A DNA stretch of 64,000 nt, from contig UBXV01000042.1 of assembly GCA_900469625.1 (NCBI GenBank), positions 1-64,000 of the forward strand, written 5' to 3'. This stretch comes from Hyphomicrobiales bacterium. Its GTDB lineage: Bacteria > Pseudomonadota > Alphaproteobacteria > Rhizobiales > Rhizobiaceae. Positions 48,348-57,655 of the stretch are shown one piece after another. Each line of letters opens with the position of its first letter. Position 1 is the stretch's first letter. The notes beneath the pieces are model-generated. The model saw nothing but the letters and a program-made list of their open reading frames with translations, was not told the origin of the DNA and did not search any database. A program made the translations under genes and the position numbers.

Positions 48348-49282
48348 CGTAGTCCCGGCGTGCGGTCCCGTGCCAGAAGCAGGGGGCCGTCGAGGTCGAC
48401 GAAGTCCGCGCCCTGTGCCGCCAGGATTGCCGGCGCCATGCCGAGCGAGGTGCCGACCATGCATCCGACCATCACCTTCAGACCGAGGGACGTTGCCGCA
48501 TCGCGCATGCGAAGGGCTTCGGTCAGTCCACCGGTCTTGTCGAGCTTGATGTTGACGGCGTCATAGCGATCGACCAGCGCCGAGAGGTCGCCGGTCGCGT
48601 GCACGCTCTCGTCGGCGCAGACGGGAACGGGGCGAGCGATGGTGGCGAGCGCCTGATCCTTGCCGGCCGGCAATGGTTGCTCGATCAGGTCGATGCGCTG
48701 TTCGGCACAGATTGCGAAGTGATAGGCGAGGGTATCCGGCGTCCAACCTTCGTTGGCATCGAGAATGATGCGGCTTTCGGGTGCGCCTTCGCGCACGGCC
48801 CGAATGCGCGAGGCGTCGTCCGATGTGCCGACCTTGATCTTCAAGAGCGCGCGGTGCGCATACTGTGCCGCCTGCGCGCGCATGGCATCGGGCTCGGCGA
48901 GCGACAGCGTATAGGCCGTGGTCAATGCTTCAGGTGAGGAAACGCCGGCAAGTTCATGCACGGATTTTCCTTTTCTCTTTGCTTCCAGATCCCACAATGC
49001 GCAATCGACCGCGTTGCGTGCCGCCCCCGATTTCATTGCCGACTGCAGTTCCTGACGCGTCAGACCCTGTTCGATCCGTGGGCGAATGGCCTCGATTTCA
49101 GCAAGCACCGAGGCGATGGTCTCGTTGTAGCGGCCATATGGCACGCATTCGCCCCAGCCGCTGGCGTCGCCGCTGGTGATTCGGCACGTCACGACGCTGG
49201 CAGTGGTCTTCGAGCCGCGTGAAATGGTGAATGTGCCCGCAATCGGGAAGTCTTCGGTTGTCGCTTCGAGCACAGTTGACAT
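48299..49282 (-). CDS. L-Ala-D/L-Glu epimerase (enolase superfamily dipeptide epimerase)
   Basis: 327 residues of the muconate-lactonising subgroup. The catalytic lysines lie in LKIKVG (148/150). Metal ligands are Asp175 (LDANEGW), Glu201 (LIEQPLP) and Asp224 (CADES), and the opposing lysine is in NIKLDKTGG (246). These match the dipeptide epimerase AEE, which helps recycle murein peptides. ATG 49282 follows GGAGAAGATTTC. It is divergent from the Mla permease gene and tail-to-tail with the MFS gene. Substrate range in this family varies; L-Ala-L-Glu is the default. Confidence 0.88.
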   Translation of the reverse strand: MSTVLEATTEDFPIAGTFTISRGSKTTASVVTCRITSGDASGWGECVPYGRYNETIASVLAEIEAIRPRIEQGLTRQELQSAMKSGAARNAVDCALWDLEAKRKGKSVHELAGVSSPEALTTAYTLSLAEPDAMRAQAAQYAHRALLKIKVGTSDDASRIRAVREGAPESRIILDANEGWTPDTLAYHFAICAEQRIDLIEQPLPAGKDQALATIARPVPVCADESVHATGDLSALVDRYDAVNIKLDKTGGLTEALRMRDAATSLGLKVMVGCMVGTSLGMAPAILAAQGADFVDLDGPLLLARDRTPGLRYEASLVFPPEPRLWG

Positions 49283-49357
49283 GAAATCTTCTCCGGCGGC
49301 CCATATCTGGTGGTTAGGTCTTGATGTTACCGGCTTCGTCAGGATGACATCAAGGAT

Positions 49358-50575
49358 GTGAGCCGTTATGACGGAGCAAGCTTTTACGAGCGGTTAGCAA
49401 ATCGGGATGACAGAGACCAGGTGACGCGTTCCCAGACCAAGATCGTTGCGGATGTCGCGCTCGACGGTGAGGCCGGAGGCTCCGGGCGCGCCTACGTTTT
49501 TTCAGGCGTCTGGCGGCACGAAACTGCCGAGGCCATGGCTGGCAAGCTCGATCAGCTGGCGCGCAAGGACAGCCAGGTCCGTCAGTTCGATCTGTCGGGC
49601 GTCACCGCCATGGACACCGCCGGCGCCTGGATCATCCGGCGCTTCATGACCAGGATTGCCGGTCCGGAAAGCGACGGCATCCAGTTCGTCGACGGCGGGC
49701 AGCGATATGTCGAGCTGATCGGCGCGTTGCCGGCGGAGCTGCCGACGCCGGAAGACGACAGCGAGCCGGTTCCCCTGTTCCAGCGGTTGTTCGCGCCGGT
49801 GGGCGAGGTGATGATCGCCACCTGGAACGATATCGTCGCGGCAATGTACATTCTCGGCTCCGCGGTTCGCGGCGCCCAGCTCAAGCTCGGGCGACACAGC
49901 GGGCTTTCGCCGGCGGCCATCGTGCACCAGATCGATCGCATGGGCGTCAAGGCCGTGCCGATCATCATGCTGATGTCCTTCCTGATCGGCGCGATCATTG
50001 CCCAGCAGGGCGCATTCCAGCTGCGCTACTTCGGCGCCGAGGTCTTTGTCGTCGATCTCGTCGGCATCCTGCAATTGCGCGAAATCGGCGTGCTTTTGAC
50101 CGCGATCATGATCGCCGGCCGCTCGGGCAGCGCAATCACCGCCGAAATCGGCTCGATGAAGATGCGCGAAGAGGTGGATGCGCTGAAGGTGATGGGGCTC
50201 AGCCCCGTCGGGGTGCTGGTGTTTCCGCGCCTCGTTGCGCTGACGATCGCCTTGCCGCTGCTCACCATCATCGCCAACTTCGCGGCGCTGACCGGGGCGG
50301 CCCTCGTTGCCTGGACCTATTCGGGCATCACGGTCGCGACCTTCCTGTCACGTCTGCAGGAGGCGGTCGATTTTTCATCGGTCGCGGCCGGCATGATCAA
50401 GGCGCCGTTCATGGCGCTGATCATCGGCGTGGTTGCGGCAGTGGAGGGGCTGAAGGTGGGCGGTAGTGCCGAATCACTCGGACGCCACGTGACGTCCTCG
50501 GTGGTCAAATCGATCTTCGTGGTGATCCTGATCGACGGCCTGTTCGCCATGTTCTATGCAGCGATCGAATTCTGA
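49358..50575 (+). CDS. MlaE-type ABC permease with N-terminal STAS domain
   Basis: 405 residues. The first about 130 residues form a STAS-like domain (VRQFDLSGVTAMDTAGAWIIRRF). From about 165 a MlaE permease follows with five helices and the conserved motif QLREIGVLLTAIMIAGRSGSAITAEIGSMKMREEVDALK. This is the inner-membrane permease of the Mla phospholipid transporter. GTG 49358 is annotated, but its AAGGA is too near; GTG 49421 is an alternative. It heads the operon with ATPase, MCE protein and lipoprotein genes. In E. coli the STAS is a separate protein (MlaB); here it is fused. Confidence 0.88.
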   Translation: MSRYDGASFYERLANRDDRDQVTRSQTKIVADVALDGEAGGSGRAYVFSGVWRHETAEAMAGKLDQLARKDSQVRQFDLSGVTAMDTAGAWIIRRFMTRIAGPESDGIQFVDGGQRYVELIGALPAELPTPEDDSEPVPLFQRLFAPVGEVMIATWNDIVAAMYILGSAVRGAQLKLGRHSGLSPAAIVHQIDRMGVKAVPIIMLMSFLIGAIIAQQGAFQLRYFGAEVFVVDLVGILQLREIGVLLTAIMIAGRSGSAITAEIGSMKMREEVDALKVMGLSPVGVLVFPRLVALTIALPLLTIIANFAALTGAALVAWTYSGITVATFLSRLQEAVDFSSVAAGMIKAPFMALIIGVVAAVEGLKVGGSAESLGRHVTSSVVKSIFVVILIDGLFAMFYAAIEF

Positions 50576-50588
50576 GGCGGGTGGAGCG

Positions 50589-51398
50589 ATGGACACGACA
50601 GCCACGGAAAGACAACCGGATATCGCCAACGGCCATGAGGCGGTGCTGTCGGTGCGTGACCTGACGGTCGGCTTCGGTTCGCATATCGTGCTCGACAAGC
50701 TCAATCTCGAGATCTATCGCGGCGAGATTCTCGGCTTTGTCGGTGCGTCCGGCACCGGAAAATCCGTGCTGATGCGTACCGTGCTCAGGCTGCTGGCCAA
50801 GCGCTCCGGCACGATCGAGATCCTTGGTGCGGAATACGACAAGATGACGGATGCCGAGCGCATCGCTCTCGACATGCGTCTGGGTGTGCTGTTCCAGCAC
50901 GGCGCGCTGTTTTCCGCGCTCACGGTGCGCGAGAACATCCAGGTGCCGATGCGCGAGTATCTCGACCTGCCGCAGGGCCTGATGGACGAACTGGCGCGCG
51001 TGAAGATCGAGCTGGTCGGCCTCGCGCCGGAGGCTGCCGACAAATATCCGTCGGAGCTTTCAGGCGGCATGATCAAGCGGGCGGCGCTTGCAAGGGCGCT
51101 GGCGCTCGATCCGGATCTCGTCTTCCTCGACGAACCGACGTCGGGGCTCGACCCGATCGGTGCTGCCGAGTTCGACGAGTTGATCGCCAAGCTGCGCGAC
51201 ACGCTCGGATTGACCGTGTATATGGTGACTCACGACCTCGACAGTCTGTTTTCGGTCTGTGATCGCATCGCCGTCCTTGGAAACAAGAAGGTTCTGGTCG
51301 AGGGGACCGTCGAGGACATGCTGGCTTGCGACGATCCCTGGGTGCAGTCCTATTTCCGGGGCAAGCGGGCGCGGTCGATCGTCAGACACGACGAATAG
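50589..51398 (+). CDS. MlaF-type ABC ATPase
   Basis: 269 residues. Walker A GASGTGKS, signature LSGGMIKRAALARALA, Walker B LVFLDEPTSGLDP and the H-loop in MVTHDLDS are intact, matching the Mla ATPase. It hydrolyses ATP for lipid movement between inner and outer membranes. ATG 50589 has GAGG and GGAG upstream, and its start is 13 bp past the permease stop, so coupling is likely. The MlaD gene follows after 92 bp. Confidence 0.92.
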   Translation: MDTTATERQPDIANGHEAVLSVRDLTVGFGSHIVLDKLNLEIYRGEILGFVGASGTGKSVLMRTVLRLLAKRSGTIEILGAEYDKMTDAERIALDMRLGVLFQHGALFSALTVRENIQVPMREYLDLPQGLMDELARVKIELVGLAPEAADKYPSELSGGMIKRAALARALALDPDLVFLDEPTSGLDPIGAAEFDELIAKLRDTLGLTVYMVTHDLDSLFSVCDRIAVLGNKKVLVEGTVEDMLACDDPWVQSYFRGKRARSIVRHDE

Positions 51399-51490
51399 CG
51401 CCAGGAAGCCGTCAGGCAATCCGGTATGTCTCCGGGATGCCTGAAGCAGTAGAACGGCCGATAGGATGGCCACTGAGGTAGACGGAACGA

Positions 51491-52861
51491 ATGGAAACTA
51501 AAGCGAATTACGCCATTGTCGGCTTCTTCACTGTGTTCGTGATCGCGGCGGCCTTCGGCTTCGTCTACTGGATGTCGCAGTATGGCCGCAGCGGCGAGAT
51601 GGTCGAGCTGGTCGTCAACATTCCCGGCTCCGCCAACGGTCTTTCCGTCGGTTCGCCGGTTCGCTTCAACGGCATTCCCGTCGGCTCCGTGCGCAATCTG
51701 GCGATCGACGCCAACGATCCGCGCTACTCGATTGCCGTCACCGAAGTCTCCATCGACGCGCCCGTGCTCAAATCGACCAAGGCGACGCTTGAGGTGCAGG
51801 GCCTGACGGGTGCGGCCTATATCGAGCTCAGTGGCGGCAACAAGGGCGACGAAAACATCCTCAGGAATGCGCTCGAAAAGGGTACGCAGGCCCGCATCCT
51901 CGCCGACCAGTCGAGCGTTACCAGCCTGCTCGCGACGGCAGACGCGATCATGGACCGCGCCAACGATGCGATCACCGACATCCAGGGCTTCGTCAAGGAC
52001 GTGCGTGGTCCGCTGACGGGCACGATCGGCAATGCCGAGAAATTCTCGAAGGCCCTTGCCGACAATTCCGGCGCCATCGACGACTTCTTGAAAAGCGTGA
52101 CCGAGCTGTCGGCGTCGATCAACGCGGCATCGAAGAAGCTCGATTCGACGCTGGCCACGGCCGATGTGCTGGTGAAGTCGGTTGATCCGAAAAAGATCGA
52201 CAATATCGTCAGCAATGTCGAGCAGGTCAGCAACGACCTGAAGGCAGCATCCGGCGGCGTTTCCGAGACGATCCTCGCGTTCAAGCGCACGGTCGAAACC
52301 TACGACCAGTTCGGCAAGAACGCGCAGAAGACGCTTGAACGTGTCGACACGCTGGTGGCCGCCGTCGACAAGCAGAAGGTCGAACTTGTCATCAACGACA
52401 TCTCGGCAGCCAGTGCCGACGCGCGCAAGGCTGTTGCCAGCGTCACGCAGTTTGCCGAGAAGATCACCGCGCGCCAGCAGGACATCGACCGCACCATCAC
52501 CGACGTGACGCAGATGGCGAGCAAGCTCAACGCCGCTTCGAACCGCGTCGACAGTATCCTTGTCAAGGTCGACGGGTTCCTCGGGGATGCCGACGCACCG
52601 TCGCTTTCGGCCGAGGCGCGCACGACACTCGAATCGTTCCGCAAGGTGGCCGAGAACCTCAATGCGCAGATTGGCCCGATTGCCGACAATCTGAAACGGT
52701 TCTCCGGAGGAGGCCTTCGCGACGTCGAGGCACTGGTGACCGATACCCGCCGCACCGTGCAGAGCCTCGAAAACACGATCTCGACATTCGACAAGAACCC
52801 GCAGCGCCTGCTCTTCGGCGGCGAAACGGTCAAGCAATATGATGGTCGCACCCGACGGTGA
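51491..52861 (+). CDS. MlaD/MCE-domain substrate-binding protein
   Basis: 456 residues. An N-terminal membrane anchor (residues about 8-30) precedes an MCE domain (PGSANGLSVGSPVRFNGIPVGSV..., about 40-120). A long helical region follows, rich in Ser, Ala and Val with heptad spacing, which may form a tube like other MCE proteins. E. coli MlaD is only about 180 residues; this longer type, with an extended helical C-terminus, is common in Alphaproteobacteria. ATG 51491 follows TGAGGTAGACGGAACGA. Confidence 0.9.
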   Translation: METKANYAIVGFFTVFVIAAAFGFVYWMSQYGRSGEMVELVVNIPGSANGLSVGSPVRFNGIPVGSVRNLAIDANDPRYSIAVTEVSIDAPVLKSTKATLEVQGLTGAAYIELSGGNKGDENILRNALEKGTQARILADQSSVTSLLATADAIMDRANDAITDIQGFVKDVRGPLTGTIGNAEKFSKALADNSGAIDDFLKSVTELSASINAASKKLDSTLATADVLVKSVDPKKIDNIVSNVEQVSNDLKAASGGVSETILAFKRTVETYDQFGKNAQKTLERVDTLVAAVDKQKVELVINDISAASADARKAVASVTQFAEKITARQQDIDRTITDVTQMASKLNAASNRVDSILVKVDGFLGDADAPSLSAEARTTLESFRKVAENLNAQIGPIADNLKRFSGGGLRDVEALVTDTRRTVQSLENTISTFDKNPQRLLFGGETVKQYDGRTRR

Positions 52862-52954
52862 ATCAGATAAGACAAAACCTGCGCAGGGCCGGGCGGGTTG
52901 CTTTCACTAAAGAGCGCTCTAAGGTGCTGCTTATTGGACAAGGGTTTGGGCAGT

Positions 52955-53572
52955 ATGAATTTTCCGGGGCTGGTGTGTGTGCGTGAGACTGGAGCGAAAC
53001 GCTCCGCCCTGATTTTCACGCTGGCTGTGTTGCTGGCAGGCTGCGGAGCAGGCGCCGCCGTCAACGATACGTTCAATCTCTCTTCGTCTCCCACCATCGA
53101 AACGCGTGCGGCGACCAGCAAGCAGATCCTCGTGCCGGAGCCGACGGCTCTCAAGGCACTCGACAGCGACCAGATCGTCATTCGCCTGTCGGGCTCCGAA
53201 CTGCAGTATCTGTCCAAGGCACAATGGAGCGACCGTCTGCCACGCATGGTGCAGGCCAAGCTGGTCCAGGCGTTCGAGAATACCGGCAAGGTCGGCGGCG
53301 TCGGCAAGCCGGGCGAGGGATTGGCGATCGACTATCAGGTGATCAGCGAAATCCGGTCCTTCGAGATTTCGACCGAAGGCGCCGACACGGCGGTTGTCGA
53401 AATCTTCGCCAAGATCGTCAACGACCGCAACGGGACTGTGCGGTCGCAGAAGGCGTTCCGCGCCACGGCTGGCGTGCGCGGCACTGGCAATCCAGGCTTC
53501 GTCAAGGCGCTCGACCAGGCGTTTTCCCAGGTCGCATCCGAGATCGTCGGCTGGACGCTGGGCTCGATCTGA
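52955..53572 (+). CDS. ABC-type transport auxiliary lipoprotein (Mla operon)
   Basis: 205 residues with a lipoprotein signal: LAVLLAGCG with the lipid-anchored Cys near residue 31. The rest matches the auxiliary lipoprotein domain found beside MCE transporters (RLSGSELQYLSKAQWSDRLPRMV). It probably sits at the outer membrane or periplasm and completes the lipid route. ATG 52955 has only a weak AAGGGTTTGGGCAGT before it; the start is somewhat uncertain. It ends 8 bp before the 3' end of the BON gene on the other strand. Confidence 0.85.
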   Translation: MNFPGLVCVRETGAKRSALIFTLAVLLAGCGAGAAVNDTFNLSSSPTIETRAATSKQILVPEPTALKALDSDQIVIRLSGSELQYLSKAQWSDRLPRMVQAKLVQAFENTGKVGGVGKPGEGLAIDYQVISEIRSFEISTEGADTAVVEIFAKIVNDRNGTVRSQKAFRATAGVRGTGNPGFVKALDQAFSQVASEIVGWTLGSI

Positions 53573-53579
53573 GCCGGCG

Positions 53580-53852
53580 TTATCCCACCTCGACTGCCGT
53601 TACGCGATTGACCACTTCGGCGACGCCCTTGGTTGCTCGCGCTGATTCCTCTGCGCGAGCGATTTCAGCGCGTGTCGCGACGCGGCCGGCCAGCATGACC
53701 GTGTTTCCCTTGCAAACGACCGTGACGTCAACCGCATCGAGCCCCGGCGTCACCGCAAGACCATGCGCGACGCGGCGCTCAAGCTCGGCGGGCTGATCGG
53801 TCGTGCTTCGTTCAGGCTCGTTGCCGTGAAATGTCCGCTTCTTGAAGATCAT
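53580..53852 (-). CDS. BON-domain protein
   Basis: 90 residues; a BON domain (about 25-88) with LERRVAHGLAVTPGLDAVDVTVVCKGNTVMLAGRVAT in its centre. BON domains bind phospholipid or partner proteins. No signal peptide is evident, which is unusual since many BON proteins are periplasmic. ATG 53852 follows GGAGGAGAACCGGGTC. The gene converges on the Mla lipoprotein gene. The function is unknown. Confidence 0.82.
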   Translation of the reverse strand: MIFKKRTFHGNEPERSTTDQPAELERRVAHGLAVTPGLDAVDVTVVCKGNTVMLAGRVATRAEIARAEESARATKGVAEVVNRVTAVEVG

Positions 53853-54024
53853 GACCCGGTTCTCCTCCAGGGTGTCACTCATCACCAATGAAAGACAACG
53901 CGGGGCCCAGTTGTTTGTTCACCTGTTCCAATCGAAACAGCGCGCGCGGCGTAATTCATGCGATCGCTCTTACAGGCGGACCGCAGCGAGTTTCCGACCG
54001 CCGCATACCAACGGGGAACCATTC

Positions 54025-54201
54025 ATGCGTCATGTTGCTCTCGCCATCGCCGTTGCGATGACGACCACCCTTGCCATCACCATGCCGGCGACGGCCGGCA
54101 CCTACAGCTATGGCCAGCGGCAAAGTTGCGTCCTCAAGACGGTGAAGACCTATGGCGCCTATGGCAGGGTGGTGATCAGGAAAGTCCGCATCTGCAAATG
54201 A
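54025..54201 (+). CDS. Small secreted protein, 58 residues
   Basis: ATG 54025 is preceded by GGGGAACCATTC. The product has a clear signal peptide (MRHVALAIAVAMTTTLAITMPATAG) with a cleavage site near residue 24. The mature part is only about 34 residues, cationic, with two cysteines (QSCVLKT and RICK) that could pair. It resembles no family I know, but small cationic secreted peptides of this kind are common in rhizobia. It is probably a real gene because signal peptide, start context and stop agree. Confidence 0.6.
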   Translation: MRHVALAIAVAMTTTLAITMPATAGTYSYGQRQSCVLKTVKTYGAYGRVVIRKVRICK

Positions 54202-54287
54202 AGCACGGTCCTTCGTTGCGTGCGGGTGCCCGCGATCGTCCGTCCGATACACCACCACTGACCCCTGACGATCGAGCATCCGGCCGA

Positions 54288-55760
54288 CTAGCCGGGCGTG
54301 CGGGCGGCTGCTAGGATTTCCATAACGGCCGATATGGCCGGATCCTTGCCGGAACGATAGTCGGCAAAGGTCGGCTTCACCTTCACGTTCGGTTCAAGCG
54401 AGCCGGCCGGAACGTCATAGATGTAGTTCAGCAGAAAACATGTCCTGAGCTGCGCCAGGCCGCATCCATTTTCCCAGTCGTGGAAGCCGGTGGTGTAGCG
54501 GATCGCAAGCTTCGAGTTCGGCAGAACGGCGCGGTTGCCTTCCCCCCAGAACTGCATGCGATCACCCACCGTCTCGCCAACGATGGTGACGCGCGCGCCG
54601 CCATAATATTTCAGCCACGCCGCCGTGCTGATCGCCGCGGAGAACGTGTTGCCGCTGGTCAGTATGAAAAGCCGGCCCGTCGGTGGCAGAAGCTCCGGCA
54701 AGCGTTGGGCGAAATCAGAAGACAACGTGTAGTTTCCGCCGCTGTTGAACCTGAGATCGACGATCGCGTTGCGAATTGGCTTTGCAGCCGCTTCATCGAG
54801 CGCATCGGAGAGATATTGCGACAGGCCGGTTGGTGCCTGGTCGCGGACGCGGTTGATCTGAACGTAGAGCAGGCCCGGTTCGGGATAGGCGTGCCAGTAG
54901 TTGCTCTCGGGGCGGGCGAGGTAGTCCGGCAAGGCGACCCCATCGAGGACATGTCGCCACTGGGCTGTGTCGCCCGTCTGCGCAACGGGGCTCAAATCGC
55001 GTGCGGGCCAGAAATTGGTGTTTTGAGCGCCTTGGCCAGCAGGGGTTGCGGTGAGGAGGACCGGGGCGACGCTTCCATCCGCAAGGCGCATGTCATAGGT
55101 GCTGCTTGCCCCTGTTTGCCCAAGGCCGGCCGCATGAAGAAGCTCCGGCGATATCAGGAAGTTCGGCGCCAATTCCTTGGCAAGATTGGCTGGACCGCCG
55201 ACATATGGGCGCAGCGCCTCCACCATTTCATCCGTCGTTTTGCCATTTGCGCCGAGGATCTGTCGTCCGAGAAGGTGGCTCTGGTCTTCAGCGGTGGAGA
55301 CGACGAACAACCCGTCGGAAAACCAGCCAAGGCGAATTGGCACCGCATTGAAGCTGCGGCCGCCGACGAGCCCGACAACGTTGGTATGACCGTTGTCGGC
55401 GAGAGCCACGGCCTTCGCGGTTGCCATGGCCAGTCCGGCCCGGTCGAGTTCGCCGGCGCGCTGCTCGATCTCGCCAAGGGCGAGCGTGAAGGCGGCTTTC
55501 GCCTCCGGCGTGAAGCTTCTTTCGAAATCCGGAAAATGCCTGAGGTGGGCGAGGTCCTGCCTGTTTCTGTCGAGCTGCGAAACGGCTGTCTCGATCGGAG
55601 GTGCCTTGGGATAGGGTTTCAGCGTCGGATAAAGGAGGAGCGCGAGCGGCGCCAGAACGAGAACGACCAGAACGGCGATGATGATCGCAGATAGCTTCAG
55701 CCATCGCGGGAAGCGTTTCCTGTGCCGGTCGGTAGTGGAGGCCGTGCTCTCGTGCGTCAT
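54288..55760 (-). CDS. S41-like peptidase (tail-specific protease family), membrane-anchored
   Basis: 490 residues. One membrane anchor (residues about 19-42) leads into an extracytoplasmic region. The C-terminal half has the S41 fold: IVDLRFNSGGNYTLSSDFA, then TSGNTFSAAIS with the probable nucleophile serine, and a basic residue downstream. No PDZ domain is clear. ATG 55760 follows AAGGACGAACGC. The substrate is unknown, and the catalytic Ser-Lys pair should be checked on a model. A 484-bp region without genes lies upstream. Confidence 0.8.
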   Translation of the reverse strand: MTHESTASTTDRHRKRFPRWLKLSAIIIAVLVVLVLAPLALLLYPTLKPYPKAPPIETAVSQLDRNRQDLAHLRHFPDFERSFTPEAKAAFTLALGEIEQRAGELDRAGLAMATAKAVALADNGHTNVVGLVGGRSFNAVPIRLGWFSDGLFVVSTAEDQSHLLGRQILGANGKTTDEMVEALRPYVGGPANLAKELAPNFLISPELLHAAGLGQTGASSTYDMRLADGSVAPVLLTATPAGQGAQNTNFWPARDLSPVAQTGDTAQWRHVLDGVALPDYLARPESNYWHAYPEPGLLYVQINRVRDQAPTGLSQYLSDALDEAAAKPIRNAIVDLRFNSGGNYTLSSDFAQRLPELLPPTGRLFILTSGNTFSAAISTAAWLKYYGGARVTIVGETVGDRMQFWGEGNRAVLPNSKLAIRYTTGFHDWENGCGLAQLRTCFLLNYIYDVPAGSLEPNVKVKPTFADYRSGKDPAISAVMEILAAARTPG

Positions 55761-56244
55761 GCGTTCGTCCTTCTCGCTTTGTGATGGCTCGTCAACTGTC
55801 GATGCCGAATCCGGGACCGGTCTGACCACCCGGATCATGTTCAGATCCAGGAACTGCAGCGGTGCCCGCGGGAACAGACAGATTTGAATAAGGATTTGAC
55901 AACCGGCATGCTTGCGTGGTGGCGCGCAAGACTTTCTCGGCACCACCTTCAGGTAGATGTCGATGGGCCTGGCAAAGCGCAAGAGCCTCAGCGCATTTCA
56001 CGAAAGGCGCGGTCAATTGACCGCAACCCGGCACGCCGGTGCCGTCGCGCGGCGGTGACGAGGCGCCTGGCTTGAACCCGGGATTTGGAAGGGGGACCTG
56101 TCGGCCATCATCCGAGCGATGGCAACACGCACGCAATCAGACGAAAGCGCGCGCGCCATGCGCTGCCGGCCTTCTGCCAGCAGCGCAGATCAAAAAACCG
56201 ACCCGACCGATCTCATTTCTGAGCCGGTCAGATCACGAGACATA
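55761..56244. other. 484-bp intergenic region with a perfect palindrome
   Basis: No supported gene. Short frames at 55884-56075 and 55792-56136 have no ribosome-binding site and no codon bias. The main signal is the 16-bp perfect palindrome at 56009. The S41 promoter lies at the left end, and the hemF 3' end is at the right. A CGGCAC/GTGCCG dyad lies near 56030. The region is otherwise unassigned. Confidence 0.5.
56009..56024. promoter_or_regulatory. 16-bp perfect palindrome
   Basis: GCGGTCAATTGACCGC is fully self-complementary, with no spacer. It may be an operator or part of a hairpin. Neighbouring genes are the S41 peptidase (starting 249 bp away) and hemF (ending 221 bp away). No protein is assigned. 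Confidence 0.4.
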
Positions 56245-57156
56245 TCAGGGCCAGCGGACGACCGGGGGCAGGGACGAGAGGATCGATTCGACGTTACCAC
56301 CCGTCTTCAGGCCGAAGATGGTGCCGCGGTCGTAGAGCAGGTTGAACTCGACGTAGCGGCCGCGGCGAACGAGCTGCTCGTCGCGATCTTCCTCGGTCCA
56401 TGGCATGTTGAAATTGGTGCGCACGATCTTCGGATAGACGAGCGTGAAAGCCTTGCCGAGATCGCGCGTGAAGGCGAAGTCCGCCTCCCAGCCGGCTTGC
56501 TCGGGGGACGATTGCAGCCAGTCGTAGAAGATGCCACCGGTGCCGCGCGGTTCGTTGCGGTGCTTCAGGAAGAAGTACTCGTCACACCATTGCTTGAAGC
56601 GGGCGTGATCGGCAACCGGGTGGCGATTGCAGGTGATCTCCATGGCGCGGTGGAACAGCTGGGTGTCGGGATCGCTCATGACCCGGCGACGGTCGAGCAC
56701 CGGCGTCAGGTCGGCGCCGCCGCCGAACCAGTTGCTGGTGGTGACCACCATGCGGGTGTTCATGTGAACGGCCGGCACGTTGGGGTTCACGGGATGGGCA
56801 ATGAGCGAAATGCCCGACGCCCAGAAGCGCGGGTCTTCGCTGGCACCCGGGATCTGCTCGCGGAACTCGGGCGAGAATTCCCCGAAGACCGTCGAGGTGT
56901 GCACTCCGACCTTCTCGAAGACGCGGCCTTCCATCATCGACATGCGGCCGCCGCCACCCTGGCCGCCGTCGCGGCTCCAGTCCTTGCCGACGAAACGGCC
57001 GGGCTCACGGTCGGACAGCGGCCCGGTCAGGTCGTCCTCGACAGCCTCGAAGGCGGCGCAGATCGTGTCGCGCAGGCTTTCGAACCAAGCCCTGGCTGCA
57101 GCCTTCTTTTCTTCGATATCGGCAGGCAGGCCCGGGGGGAGTTGCGGTCGTTCCAT
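56245..57156 (-). CDS. hemF: Oxygen-dependent coproporphyrinogen III oxidase
   Basis: 303 residues, the normal HemF length. It converts coproporphyrinogen III to protoporphyrinogen IX with O2 in haem synthesis. Conserved blocks visible are [39 protein letters not shown], and [29 protein letters not shown] 57156 ([11 protein letters not shown]) follows AGGACGAATTTTC. A longer frame to 57219 lacks a ribosome-binding site. The plus-strand 86-residue gene starts 194 bp upstream. Confidence 0.95.
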   Translation of the reverse strand: MERPQLPPGLPADIEEKKAAARAWFESLRDTICAAFEAVEDDLTGPLSDREPGRFVGKDWSRDGGQGGGGRMSMMEGRVFEKVGVHTSTVFGEFSPEFREQIPGASEDPRFWASGISLIAHPVNPNVPAVHMNTRMVVTTSNWFGGGADLTPVLDRRRVMSDPDTQLFHRAMEITCNRHPVADHARFKQWCDEYFFLKHRNEPRGTGGIFYDWLQSSPEQAGWEADFAFTRDLGKAFTLVYPKIVRTNFNMPWTEEDRDEQLVRRGRYVEFNLLYDRGTIFGLKTGGNVESILSSLPPVVRWP

Positions 57157-57350
57157 GAAAATTCGTCCTGTTAGCGGCTTTTCATGCCGGAAAGCCGCCG
57201 ATTCGTTGATCTGCGCCACAGTTCATATTTCCGCCCTGTTGGCAACGGCGAAGGGGTCGCAGGGCCAGTCTGCCGCATGCGGCGCGTCCGGCACAACGCA
57301 CTGGCAAAGATTGCCCTCACACCCTATCTTTACCTCCAGAGGTATGGCCG

Positions 57351-57611
57351 ATGGCAAGAATACCCGCAGGTCCGCCGCTTGATGGTTTGCGGCGCCAGAT
57401 CGCCCGGCATCGCCGGGAAAATCCGACACGAGGCGATGGGCTTTTCGTGCGAGAAACCTTTCGGCTTGAGCGAACTGCGGCCCGCGCCAAGGCGCGTGAA
57501 TGGTTCGATACCTGGCCCAAGGCCGCCTACTGGACAGAGGTGGAGAGCTGGCGACAGCTCGACGGTGACCAGATCGAATTCACCATGCGGCGCCTGCCGA
57601 CGGCCGATTGA
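57351..57611 (+). CDS. Small conserved-type hypothetical protein, 86 residues
   Basis: 86 residues, basic N-terminus with RRQIARHRRENP, then FVRETFRLERTAARAKAREWFDTWPKAAYWTEVESW and an ending EFTMRRLPTAD. The W- and E-rich pattern looks like a genuine domain, and I recall similar short proteins in Rhizobiaceae, though I cannot name a family. ATG 57351 has AGAGGTATGGCCG before it. It is divergent from hemF and convergent with soxR. The function is unknown. Confidence 0.6.
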   Translation: MARIPAGPPLDGLRRQIARHRRENPTRGDGLFVRETFRLERTAARAKAREWFDTWPKAAYWTEVESWRQLDGDQIEFTMRRLPTAD

Positions 57612-57655
57612 GCGCTGGCGCAGCCTGCAGGGCGATGTCCGCTGGAAGAGGCAGC

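Noticed and set aside
55884-56136. Short frames and a tRNA-like TTGAACCC stretch near 56070
   Set aside because: No cloverleaf can be drawn around it; the frames lack start signals.
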